Made by a program: the position numbers and the translations under genes. Below are positions 50,539-60,475 of a stretch of 64,000 nucleotides of DNA, piece by piece. The DNA comes from GCA-2686265 sp036010965. Its GTDB lineage: Bacteria > Planctomycetota > UBA1135 > GCA-002686595. The stretch's first letter is position 1. Every line of letters starts with the position of its first letter. The stretch lies in NCBI GenBank assembly GCA_036010965.1, contig DASCMO010000114.1, positions 1-64,000 on the forward strand. Reading direction: 5' to 3'. The notes beneath the pieces are model-generated. The model searched no databases. It saw nothing but the letters and a program-made list of their open reading frames with translations, and had not been told where the DNA came from.

Positions 50539-51369
50539 ATGAGCTCGTCCTCCCGTCCCCCCCAGGCCGGCGCCCCTGGGGCGGCCGTGCTGTTGACCTG
50601 GTTTGTGCCCGGCGCGGGCCATCTCTACCTGGGGCGGCCCGTCTTCGCCCTGATGGCCTTCGTCATCGTCGAGGGCCTCTACCTGCTGGGCCTCCACTTC
50701 TCCGCCGGCATGGGTTTCGAGTTCCTCCAGGAGGAGCTGCGCGGTCCCTTCACCCCGGCCCTGGCGCCAGAGGCGGGCAACCTGGGGGGCTTCCTGTGGC
50801 AGATGCGCGAGTACGGCTACGGCATGCCTTTCCCGCGCGCCTTCCCATCGAGCATGCACCTGGGGGTGACCCTGACCGCGGCCTCCGGCGTGGTCAACGC
50901 CTGCCTGATGGTGCAGGCCAACCTGGACGCCCGCAGGCCGCGCGCCGAGCGTCCTTCCCTGCGCTCCCCGGCCCTCGCCGTGCTCCTGGCCTGGCTCGTT
51001 CCCGGTCTCGGCCACGCGGTCCAGGGCCGGCGCCTGCGAGGCGCGATGGTGTTCTTGATGCTGGTGGGCATGCTGACCCTGGGCACGACCTTGGCCCAGG
51101 GCGCGAACCTCTCGCGCGAGATGCACTTCTACTACTGGGGCGGTCAGTTCATGTCGGGTCTGCCTGCCATGGCGCTCGACGCGATCCACGGTCATCAGCG
51201 CGTGCAGTCCTTCGCCCCCTACGCCGAGGCCGGTCTGGTCATCGCATCGGTGGGCGGCCTCCTGAACATCATGGCCATGCTCGATGTCTTCGGTTACTCC
51301 GACGAGCGCCTCGGCGCCGCGGACTCTCCGGCGACCGGTGAGCCTGCCGAGGTGGAGGCCGCGGCGTGA
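50539..51369 (+). CDS. multi-pass membrane protein (DUF6677/TM2-like)
   Basis: A 276-residue protein with about five or six membrane helices. Two similar halves begin VLLTWFVPGAGHLYLGRPVFALMAF (~18-42) and VLLAWLVPGLGHAVQGRRLRGAMVF (~150-175), the W-x-PG-x-GH-x-x-x-G pattern of a TM2-like duplication. This matches planctomycete proteins grouped as DUF6677, as far as I recall. The function is unknown. Its stop overlaps the start of a small membrane protein gene (GTGA). The ~195 bases upstream, toward the thioesterase gene, hold no gene. Confidence 0.7.
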   Translation: MSSSSRPPQAGAPGAAVLLTWFVPGAGHLYLGRPVFALMAFVIVEGLYLLGLHFSAGMGFEFLQEELRGPFTPALAPEAGNLGGFLWQMREYGYGMPFPRAFPSSMHLGVTLTAASGVVNACLMVQANLDARRPRAERPSLRSPALAVLLAWLVPGLGHAVQGRRLRGAMVFLMLVGMLTLGTTLAQGANLSREMHFYYWGGQFMSGLPAMALDAIHGHQRVQSFAPYAEAGLVIASVGGLLNIMAMLDVFGYSDERLGAADSPATGEPAEVEAAA

Positions 51370-51566
51370 AGGACCTGCCCATCCACCTGGCGCTGTTCGC
51401 CCTGGTCTCGGCGGCTATCGCTCTGCTCGGGGCGTTCTACACCCAGCCGGAGGACGGGGCCGCCCTGCGCAGTTTGCCGCGGCGCTTGCTGGTCTTCTTT
51501 CTGGGCTGCGGGATCCTGGGGCTGGTGTTGCTCGTGATGGAGCACACCTTCGCCTCGGTGGACTAG
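51366..51566 (+). CDS. small two-helix membrane protein
   Basis: A 66-residue protein with helices at ~6-26 (HLALFALVSAAIALLGAFYT) and ~42-60 (LLVFFLGCGILGLVLLVME). It starts at a GTG that overlaps the preceding stop (GTGA, 51366-51369), so translation is coupled and the two proteins probably work together. No family is recognised. It converges with dprA, with 47 bases between the stops. Confidence 0.7.
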   Translation: MKDLPIHLALFALVSAAIALLGAFYTQPEDGAALRSLPRRLLVFFLGCGILGLVLLVMEHTFASVD

Positions 51567-51613
51567 GCCGCGCTGCTGGGTGCGGTCAAACCCAGCGCTT
51601 CCAGCCTCCCTGC

Positions 51614-52540
51614 TCACAGGCCGCGTTCCGTCCGCCTCCACAGGCCGCCGGGACAGCGCACCAGCTCTCCGGCGAGCTCGAGCTTGACCAGATCGACGAG
51701 CACTTCCTTGACCTCGCGCCCGAGTTGGGCGGCCAGTTCATCGGCGGTCAGGGTCTCGCCCCGCAGGGCCACCACGCAGGGCGCTTCGGTCGCCCGGGGT
51801 GCTCGGGACGGGGGCCGGGGGCCGCCGTAGACTTCCGCCAGCAGCTCTTCGGGACTCTCGACCAGCAGGGCGCCCTCGCGCAGCAGGCGGTGGGTGCCGC
51901 GGCTCATCGGGTGATCGACTCGCCCGGGCAGGGCCAGCACGCCGCGCCCCTGATCCAGAGCCCACTGGGCGGTGATCAGGGAGCCTGATGCGGCCGCGGC
52001 CTCGATCACGACCACCGCATCCGCGAGTCCCGAGATGATGCGATTGCGCAGGGGGAAATGGTGCGGGCGCGGGGTTTGCCCGGGGGGAAACTCGGAGACG
52101 AGCAGTCCGCGTTCGGCCAGCTCGTCCACCAGGGGACCGGTGGGCCAGGGACGGTCGATCCCCGATCCCAGGACCGCCAGCGTGTCGCCTTCCACCCGCA
52201 GGGCGCCGCGGTGGGCTGCCTGGTCCACGCCGCGCGCCATTCCGCTCACGACCAGCACCCCCGCCTCGGCCAGGGCCGCGCCGAAGCGCAGGGCCTGGGC
52301 CTCCCCGTAGGGCGTGGGCGAGCGCGTTCCGACCACCGCGATGCGTCGCTCGCGAGTGAGGAGCTCGGCCCGGCCTCGCAGCCACAGCTCCCCGGGAGTG
52401 CCGTCGATGTTCTCCAGGCACGCCGGCCACGAGGGGCCGCCGCGTTCGATCAGCAGGGGCCGCTCGCGTTCCGCCATGTCCTTCGGACCGCCCAGGCCCC
52501 CCGGCGGTTGCGCGATCCCCGCCCGATCCGCGCGCGCCAT
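51614..52540 (-). CDS. dprA: DNA processing protein DprA
   Basis: A 308-residue DNA-processing protein that loads RecA on single-stranded DNA during natural transformation. The Rossmann-like core has IAVVGTRSPTPYGEAQALRFGA, VSGMARGVDQAAHRGAL, VLGSGIDRPWPTG and SEFPPGQTPRPHHFPLRNRIISGLADAVVVIEAA-type blocks, and a C-terminal winged helix (TADELAAQLGREVKEVLVDLVKLE). The N-terminal SAM-like domain is reduced. Starts at ATG 52540 or 52477 are possible; neither has a good ribosome binding site. It follows the second DUF309 gene by 49 bases. Confidence 0.88.
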   Translation of the reverse strand: MARADRAGIAQPPGGLGGPKDMAERERPLLIERGGPSWPACLENIDGTPGELWLRGRAELLTRERRIAVVGTRSPTPYGEAQALRFGAALAEAGVLVVSGMARGVDQAAHRGALRVEGDTLAVLGSGIDRPWPTGPLVDELAERGLLVSEFPPGQTPRPHHFPLRNRIISGLADAVVVIEAAAASGSLITAQWALDQGRGVLALPGRVDHPMSRGTHRLLREGALLVESPEELLAEVYGGPRPPSRAPRATEAPCVVALRGETLTADELAAQLGREVKEVLVDLVKLELAGELVRCPGGLWRRTERGL

Positions 52541-52589
52541 GCCCGGCGCGCTGGTGGGCTGTCTTGCGGTCGGCCGCCCTGGGCGAGGA

Positions 52590-53024
52590 TCAGGTCCCGG
52601 TCGGGCCGTCGAACTCGATGCGAGGTCGGCGGTCGGTGTCGAAGGGGATGGGGTCGCCGGGGTGGGCGCGCGCGAGAGGGGCGAGGAACGACTGCATGGC
52701 GTCCATGAAACCCTCGACGTCCAGGCCGCGGTGGGAGGGCAGGAAGGCGGCCAGGTAGCGGCGGTGGCCTCCGCCGAGCTTGCGCGCGCCATCCAGGTTC
52801 CCGCGCTGGAAATGATGCAGGCAGATGGCGGCCTGGATCAGGCCCTTGAAGAAGTCCGCGTCCCCGCCCTCGTTCGAGAGCCAGACCTTCTCGAACTCCT
52901 CGTGGGCCTCCTCATAGCGTGCGTCGTTGAAGAGCGCGGCTCCAGCGGCGAAGAGCTCGGGGATACCACGACGGACGATCTCCTCGGGGTCGTACTCCTC
53001 GGGCGGGGGGTCGATGCGGCCCAT
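52590..53024 (-). CDS. DUF309 domain protein (second copy)
   Basis: A 144-residue helical protein. The core is VRRGIPELFAAGAALFNDARYEEAHEEFEKVWLS and DFFKGLIQAAICLHHFQRGN, which match the family's EAHE and GLIQ blocks more closely than the copy at 6130-6648. The last residues carry FDTDRRPRIEFDG. The role of the family is unknown. It lies in a run of minus-strand genes (HEAT-repeat protein, DUF309, dprA). Confidence 0.78.
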   Translation of the reverse strand: MGRIDPPPEEYDPEEIVRRGIPELFAAGAALFNDARYEEAHEEFEKVWLSNEGGDADFFKGLIQAAICLHHFQRGNLDGARKLGGGHRRYLAAFLPSHRGLDVEGFMDAMQSFLAPLARAHPGDPIPFDTDRRPRIEFDGPTGT

Positions 53025-53058
53025 GACAGGGAAAGAGCCGGCGCGCAGCCGGATCCGC

Positions 53059-53859
53059 TCAGGCGCCGCCGCCGTCGTCCCGACGAGGGCGGCCTTCGCC
53101 CTCGCGCTCAGCGCGCTTCTCGGGCCGGTCGACCTCGCTCTGCTCCAGTCCCCAGTAGCGGTCCCACGCCTTCTGGGTCTTCTTCGGCAGCGTGTGGGGC
53201 TTCTCGCCGATCTCGAGCGTTCGCTTGTTGTCGTTCCACCAGTTGTTCCAGGCCTCTTGAGAGCGGCCGTGGTCGGCACCGGTCAGAATCATCAGGGAAA
53301 CTCGCACGTCCTCCATGTGACGATTCGCGCGGTTACGGCCCACCTTGCGCATCAGACCGATCACCCCCTCGACCGCGTCGTGATGGCGGATCATGCCCAG
53401 GCCCAGGATGCGGGCGCGCGCCACGGCGCGATCGCCCTTGTTGAGCGGGTTGCTCGTCAGGAGCCTGACAGACGCGGGGTCGCCGTGCTGGGCGAAGGCG
53501 CGGATCAAGGCGGCGTAGAGCTCGTAGTCCTTCTCGATCTTCTTGTCGGTCTTGTAGGTGCGGTGCAGCGCGTCCAGCGCGTGCGGGTGGGCCGTGAAGC
53601 GCAAGGCCTCGATCGAAGCCGTCCGCACCTCGCGCTCCGTGGCTCGCAGTCCCTTGGCGACCCACTCGATCACCTTGGCGTCCACGATCACGCTGTACTG
53701 CTCGATGGCGGCCACGCGGTCGGCCGGCTCGCCGCGCTTGAAGGCCTCTTCGAGTTCTTCTACCGCCTGCGCCAGAACCTTGGGATCGACGGGCGCGGGT
53801 TTGGGATCCTGGAGGGCGGGAGCGAGGGCGAGGGAACCGACGAGCAGGAGGGTGAGCAT
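53059..53859 (-). CDS. exported HEAT-repeat protein
   Basis: A 266-residue protein with a signal peptide (MLTLLLVGSLALAPALQ). HEAT-like units cover ~25-160 (AAIEQYSVIVDAKVIEWVAKGL, TEREVRTASIEALRFTAHPHA, AVARARILGLGMIRHHDAVEGVIGL). A block with HGRSQEAWNNWWNDNKRTLEIG near 195-215 is one I have seen in planctomycete HEAT proteins. The C terminus is highly charged. The function is unknown. It lies downstream of clpC, beyond a strong hairpin, and 34 nt before the DUF309 gene. Confidence 0.72.
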   Translation of the reverse strand: MLTLLLVGSLALAPALQDPKPAPVDPKVLAQAVEELEEAFKRGEPADRVAAIEQYSVIVDAKVIEWVAKGLRATEREVRTASIEALRFTAHPHALDALHRTYKTDKKIEKDYELYAALIRAFAQHGDPASVRLLTSNPLNKGDRAVARARILGLGMIRHHDAVEGVIGLMRKVGRNRANRHMEDVRVSLMILTGADHGRSQEAWNNWWNDNKRTLEIGEKPHTLPKKTQKAWDRYWGLEQSEVDRPEKRAEREGEGRPRRDDGGGA

Positions 53860-53944
53860 GGCGTGTCTCTCGGGTTGATCGGGACGGGCAGCGAATCGGG
53901 ACCACAGAGGCCCAGGCTCAACCTGCCAGCGTAGCGCATGTTCC

Positions 53945-53993
53945 GCGCCCGGACAGCGATACCCCCTGGTAGGGGGCATCGCTGTCCGGGCGC
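53945..53993. terminator. strong near-perfect hairpin between clpC and the HEAT-protein gene
   Basis: GCGCCCGGACAGCGAT (53945-53960) pairs fully with its complement at 53978-53993, and an inner CCCCC/GGGGG stem lies around loop TGGTA, separated by one A/C mismatch. Total: 21 pairs. It begins 28 nt past the clpC stop. There is no T-run, so it is either a non-classical terminator or an mRNA-stabilising structure. Confidence 0.75.
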
Positions 53994-54021
53994 GCTCTGG
54001 CGGCCTCCAGGTCCCAGGCGC

Positions 54022-56541
<2,520 letters not shown>

Positions 56542-56826
56542 GTTTTCCTCAGATAGTGATCGGGCCCTCGGGGCGTGGGGAGGGGGCGGTGCCCCCCGGG
56601 GTCAAGGTTTCCCCGACACCAGCCTTTCGGTCTTCGAGGCCTCCGGGATTTACGAGTTCCGGCGGTCTCCCGGCGATTCCGCCTCCCAATGAGCTGCAAG
56701 TCGCATCGCCGGGACGGATTCGCCGCAGGTGAGTATGCCCTCTGCCCCCCTGATTGTCCCCGCTGGGGGCGCCAATCCCGGTGCGGGCTGCCTGGGAGCC
56801 CCGCTCGCGGCACGCTCGCGCGTTCA
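56542..56826. other. gap between mcsA and clpC
   Basis: A 285-base gap in which a minus-strand frame is open but has weak GC3 and no family features, so I treat it as non-coding. It is G+C-rich with several dyads, for example CCCCGGGGGGCACCGCCCCC near 56590-56605 on the complementary strand. It probably carries the clpC promoter; no CtsR or CIRCE box is visible. Confidence 0.4.
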
Positions 56827-57387
56827 TCAATCCGTGTCGGGGGTCTCCCCCCCGGCCGGAACCTCGAGGTTCCGGATCTCGTCTCTCAGGCGGGCGGCGT
56901 TCTCATAGTCCTCCTCGCGGATGACGGCCTCCAGGTCCATGCGCAGACCCTCCAGCTTGCGCAGGCGCGTGAGGTCCGATTCCGAGATCCCTGGCAGGCG
57001 GCCGACATGCTGGCGGGAGCCGTGGATGCGTTCGAGTAGCTCGCCCACGTGGGGGGCGAAGAGGTCGTAATCCTCGGGGCAGCCCAGGCGGCCCTTTTGC
57101 CGGAACTCCGTGAGGGTCATCCCGCACTCGGCGCAGGTCACCTCGGGCACCTGCTTGCCCTGCTGGGCGGAGACCTGCAGCAGCTTCCAGATGTCCGCCA
57201 TGGTCTTCTTCTCGGCCTGCACCGGGGAGTGGGGCAGGTCGGCGGTCTGGGCGCAGAGCTCACACAGATGGCGTTCGATGATCTGGGGCTGCTCCTCATC
57301 CTGCCCGCCTTCCTCGGTCGGCGGCGGTTCCAGGACCTCGGTGACATGCACCGTGGCGGGGCTCTTGTGGCAGTGCTGGCAGATCAT
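56827..57387 (-). CDS. mcsA: McsA-like zinc and UVR-motif protein
   Basis: A 186-residue cytoplasmic protein. The N terminus has two zinc-binding CxxC pairs (MICQHCHKS and CELCAQ), followed by a third and fourth (CAECGM and a lone C in GCPEDY). The C terminus carries a UvrB/UvrC motif (LEAVIREEDYENAARLRDEIRNLE), as in McsA. In Bacillus McsA activates the McsB arginine kinase, and with McsB and CtsR it regulates ClpC. No McsB lies in this window, so McsA may act here directly on ClpC. Its stop is 285 bases before clpC. Confidence 0.85.
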   Translation of the reverse strand: MICQHCHKSPATVHVTEVLEPPPTEEGGQDEEQPQIIERHLCELCAQTADLPHSPVQAEKKTMADIWKLLQVSAQQGKQVPEVTCAECGMTLTEFRQKGRLGCPEDYDLFAPHVGELLERIHGSRQHVGRLPGISESDLTRLRKLEGLRMDLEAVIREEDYENAARLRDEIRNLEVPAGGETPDTD

Positions 57388-57441
57388 CTGGGCGCGGTGG
57401 GCAGCAGGCCATTCTATAGCCCGCTTATAGCTCCGCGTCGA

Positions 57442-58323
57442 CTACGGATCCTTGAAGGCCTCGCTGGACCGCTCCAGGACGGCCGGCGTGATCTTCTGGC
57501 GCGCGAATGCCTGGGCGAGCTCGGAGGCCGGATCGGCGAACAGCGCCGCGACCAGGGCCATGCTCGACGCGCCCGGGGGCAGGCTGGCCAGGAGGGTGCA
57601 GAGCTCCTCCGCCGGCGACAGACGCCGCGGGGGCGGCGGCGTGGGGTCCGCCGTGCGGCCGTGCAGGGCGGTCCTCAGGCGCCGGCCCGTGACGCCCGTG
57701 CTCTCGGTCAGGTCGTCATCCGCGTCGAGGGCGGCGGCCGCGATCTGCACCGGTCCGATCGAGGGGTCTCCCGCGCCGTGGGCCGCCCGGCAGGCGGCGA
57801 CCAGGGCGCGGCGGGCGGCGGGGCTGCAGGCGCGGAAGAGGTTGTCCGGCGCGGCGGACCCTCCCCCGGCGCCCTCCTCCGCGGCGGGCGCAGCGTCGAG
57901 TCCCATCCGGGCCAGGTCCGCGCGTTCTTCGGCCCCGAGCTGCTCGCAGGCCGCCGCCAGCAGGTCCGCCGGAGTGACCTCTCCGTCGGGCCGGGCGCCG
58001 GCGAGGGCATGGGCCCCGTGCATGGCGCGCACCGAACCGGTCGAGAAGGCCAGGGTCGCGCCGGTCGCGACGACCAGGATGCCGGGGGAGAGCGCCAGGG
58101 TCTCCTCGGCCAGGGTCTCTGGGTCGGCGAAAGCGCGCGTCACGACGGTGTGTAGCGCGGACTCCTCGTCGCCAAGAATGACGTACACGAGATGCGGGAT
58201 CTCGACCTCGTCGGCAAAGAGCGTCAGGGCGTGGCTCCCGGCCCGCTCCAGGGCCGTGCGCACGTAGGGGGAGACCCGTTCCAGGGACGGGGCCAGACCT
58301 GCGTGATCGAAGTCGAGGGACAT
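57442..58323 (-). CDS. stand-alone Clp-N-domain protein
   Basis: A 293-residue protein made of two or three Clp-N (Clp repeat) domains and no AAA+ module. Residues ~15-75 (VSPYVRTALERAGSHALTLF, ILGDEESALHTVVTRAF), ~165-220 (FRACSPAARRALVAACRAAHGAG, PVQIAAAALDADDDLTE) and ~235-285 (RLSPAEELCTLLASLPPGASSMALVAALFAD) each show the domain pattern. Such single N-domain proteins may recruit substrates to ClpC or compete with its own N domain. It lies between murD and mcsA, so it belongs to the ClpC neighbourhood. I do not know a named family. Confidence 0.65.
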   Translation of the reverse strand: MSLDFDHAGLAPSLERVSPYVRTALERAGSHALTLFADEVEIPHLVYVILGDEESALHTVVTRAFADPETLAEETLALSPGILVVATGATLAFSTGSVRAMHGAHALAGARPDGEVTPADLLAAACEQLGAEERADLARMGLDAAPAAEEGAGGGSAAPDNLFRACSPAARRALVAACRAAHGAGDPSIGPVQIAAAALDADDDLTESTGVTGRRLRTALHGRTADPTPPPPRRLSPAEELCTLLASLPPGASSMALVAALFADPASELAQAFARQKITPAVLERSSEAFKDP

Positions 58324-58332
58324 CGGATCGGC

Positions 58333-59688
58333 TCAGCGGCCTGAGGAGGAGCGCTCGGCTTCCAGGGCGTCGCGGAAGGCCAGCGCCCGGGCCTGGAAGT
58401 TTGGCCAGGCGTCGAAGCTGGCGCAGGCGGGAGAGAAGAGAACATCGTCTATCTCTTCCAGGGCCGCCCGGGCGGCTGCCTCCACTCCGGCGACCTCGCG
58501 CGTCTCGAGGCCTCCCGCGCGGAAGCGCGCGCCGAGCTCGCCGGCGGCGGCGCCGAAGACGATCGCGCGCCGCGCGCGCTTCGCGGCGACCGCCACCAGT
58601 TCGTCGGTCGCGAGGTCCTTGAGCTGCCCTCCGCAGATCAGGGTGAAGTCCAGCGGCAGGCTGCGCATGGCGGAGACTGTCGAGTCGGGCGTGGTGGAGA
58701 CACCGTTGTCCCAGATGGTCCGGCCCGCGACCCGTCCGAGGCACTCGAGGCGGTGCGGCAGGCCCTCGAGGGCAGCCAGGGCGGCGGGGAAGTCGGCCGG
58801 GTCCGCACCCAGCTTGCGGGCGGCGCCCAGGGCCAGGAGAACGTTGTGGACCTGGAAGGCCGGCAGGTGGGCGAGCTCTTCCACGCGCGCCAGGTCCTCG
58901 TCTCCCAGGCGCAGGCGATCGCCGTCGCGGTGCAGCCCGCCGTGGGCGCCGGGATCGGCGTGGTGGTCGATGCGCTCGAGGTCCGCGCCGGACTCGGGGG
59001 CGAATTCCGCCGGCAGCAGGGCCCAGGTGCCCGGGCGCGCCAGCTCGAGCAGGCGTCCCTTGGCCCGCGCGTAGGCCGCGCGCGAGCCGTGCCGTTCGAG
59101 GTGGTCCGCCAGGACATTGGTGAGCACGACCCCCACGACCGGCGAGCGTTCTCCGCGCCGGGCCACCTGATCGGGCAGGTGCTCGAGCTGGTAGCTGGAG
59201 AGCTCGACCACCGCCAGGTCATCGGCGTCCATCGCGTCGAGATCGTTCAGGAGTGAGTGCCCGATGTTGCCGCCGAGGAAGCAGCGCCGCGACCTGTACA
59301 GCTGTGCCAGAAAGCTCGCGGTCGAGCTCTTGCCCTGGGTTCCGCTGACGGCCACGACCCGCGCCGGGCAGCGGTCGAGGAAGAGCGCAGCCTCGCTCGT
59401 GATCGGCACCCCTGCGTCGCGCGCGAGGCGCAGGTAGGGGCTCGTCGGCGGGACGGCCGGGTTGGCGACCACCAGATCGGAGTCGGTGAAGTCCCGGGCG
59501 CGGTGGTGACCGAGCACCCAGGAGAGGTCCAGGTCCGCCAGTTGCGCCAGGCTGGGCGCGAGCTCCTCGGTCGTGCGCAGGTCGGTGACCGTCACCGCCG
59601 CGCCCTCGCCCGCAAGGGTGCGCGCCACCGCGGCGCCGCCGCCGAACAGGCCGAGGCCCATGACGGTCACCGCCCGGCGCTCGCTCAC
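58333..59688 (-). CDS. murD: UDP-N-acetylmuramoylalanine-D-glutamate ligase
   Basis: A 451-residue Mur ligase that adds D-glutamate to UDP-MurNAc-L-Ala in peptidoglycan precursor synthesis. The N-terminal Rossmann domain starts TVMGLGLFGGGAAVARTLA and has VVANPAVPP; the P-loop block is VSGTQGKSSTASFLAQL, and the metal and ADP-binding residues lie in VVELSSYQLEHL and SPVVGVVLTNVLADHLERH. The length is normal. The start is a GTG at 59688 that overlaps the PEGA gene's stop (GTGA). It shows that the organism makes peptidoglycan, which was long doubted for planctomycetes. Confidence 0.94.
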   Translation of the reverse strand: MSERRAVTVMGLGLFGGGAAVARTLAGEGAAVTVTDLRTTEELAPSLAQLADLDLSWVLGHHRARDFTDSDLVVANPAVPPTSPYLRLARDAGVPITSEAALFLDRCPARVVAVSGTQGKSSTASFLAQLYRSRRCFLGGNIGHSLLNDLDAMDADDLAVVELSSYQLEHLPDQVARRGERSPVVGVVLTNVLADHLERHGSRAAYARAKGRLLELARPGTWALLPAEFAPESGADLERIDHHADPGAHGGLHRDGDRLRLGDEDLARVEELAHLPAFQVHNVLLALGAARKLGADPADFPAALAALEGLPHRLECLGRVAGRTIWDNGVSTTPDSTVSAMRSLPLDFTLICGGQLKDLATDELVAVAAKRARRAIVFGAAAGELGARFRAGGLETREVAGVEAAARAALEEIDDVLFSPACASFDAWPNFQARALAFRDALEAERSSSGR

Positions 59689-60173
59689 CCTCTCGGCTCC
59701 TCCCCGACGACGGGCGGCGCGGACTGGGGGCGCGGCCCGGTGGGGCCGGCGCGCCTCAGGGTCTCCGCCCGCCGCAGCAACTCCCGCAGCTCGCTCTCGC
59801 TCAGGTCGCTGCCCTCGGCTTCCAGCTCGACCTCCACGCGGTGGATGTCGCGCCAGCCGAAGGGCAGCAGCACCTCGCTGAACAGATCGAGGGGGAAGCG
59901 CGCCCACCACGGGGCCTCGATCGCCACGACGCGCGAGGCCGGGCGGTAGCCCTCCAGGGTGCAGGTAACTCGGCGCGTCCCGTGGTGGACGAAGGGCAGA
60001 TCGAGGGGGGTCTCGCCCACGATCTGGTCGTCGAGGCGCACCGTGGCTCCGGGCGGTTGGGAGCGCAGCTTGAGGACGCGCTGCACCTGACAGCCGGAGA
60101 GCGGGGTCCACGCCAGGGCGAGGCAGATCGCCAGGGTTGCCCTGCGGCGCGTGGATGGCGCGTGGTGGGTCAT
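59685..60173 (-). CDS. PEGA-domain lipoprotein
   Basis: A 162-residue lipoprotein. Residues 1-28 are a signal peptide with lipobox LSGC (Cys28). Residues ~35-80 are a PEGA domain (LKLRSQPPGATVRLDDQIVGETPLDLPFVHHGTRRVTCTLEGYRP), and a second part with PWWARFPLDLFSEVLLPFGWRDIH follows. PEGA domains occur in surface-layer and cell-envelope proteins. The C terminus is charged. Its stop overlaps the murD start, so murD expression is coupled to it. Confidence 0.8.
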   Translation of the reverse strand: MTHHAPSTRRRATLAICLALAWTPLSGCQVQRVLKLRSQPPGATVRLDDQIVGETPLDLPFVHHGTRRVTCTLEGYRPASRVVAIEAPWWARFPLDLFSEVLLPFGWRDIHRVEVELEAEGSDLSESELRELLRRAETLRRAGPTGPRPQSAPPVVGEEPRG

Positions 60174-60213
60174 GGGCGCGGTCCGCAGCGGGGCGGCGTG
60201 GGAGACGGGATGG

Positions 60214-60302
60214 CGGAGAGGGCGGGATTCGAACCCGCGGACCCCAAATAAGGAGTCACCAGATTAGCAATCTAGCGCATTCAGCCGCTCTGCCACCTCT
60301 CC
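60214..60302 (-). tRNA. tRNA-Ser (anticodon GCU)
   Basis: On the minus strand the gene is 89 nt long, with acceptor stem GGAGAGG pairing with CCTCTCC, the T-arm GGGTTCGAATCCC and a long variable arm of the class II type (GACTCC...GGGGTC). The anticodon loop TTGCTAA contains GCT, decoding AGC/AGU serine codons. CCA is not encoded; the 3' end is discriminator G at 60214. Confidence 0.95.
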
Positions 60303-60370
60303 GCGCGGGCGGGCGGGGATGGTACTGGCGTGGAGTGGAGCGGGCAAGCGCCACCGCTGCGGGTCGGATC

Positions 60371-60400
60371 GTGACCGGACGGCGCCCGGTCGGGTATCTT
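60371..60400 (+). promoter_or_regulatory. candidate promoter upstream of the PbgA-like gene
   Basis: GTGACC (60371-60376) and TATCTT (60395-60400) have 18 bp between them. It would give a leader of about 70 nt. The match is modest. Confidence 0.3.
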
Positions 60401-60475
60401 CGTTCCTGCCTCGCACGCTAGCGATTCGGGAATCTTTCTCAGCCCGTCGCGTCAAGGGGTGCGCCACAGCCGTCC

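Noticed and set aside
56549..56827. A possible gene between mcsA and clpC (minus strand, start overlapping the mcsA stop)
   Set aside because: The start overlap and end just before clpC are tempting, but many codons end in A or T compared with real neighbours, and the product is Gly/Arg/Pro-rich without structure or family match.
57442..58323. McsB arginine kinase at the expected place beside mcsA
   Set aside because: No phosphagen-kinase motifs; the sequence shows repeated Clp-N domains instead.
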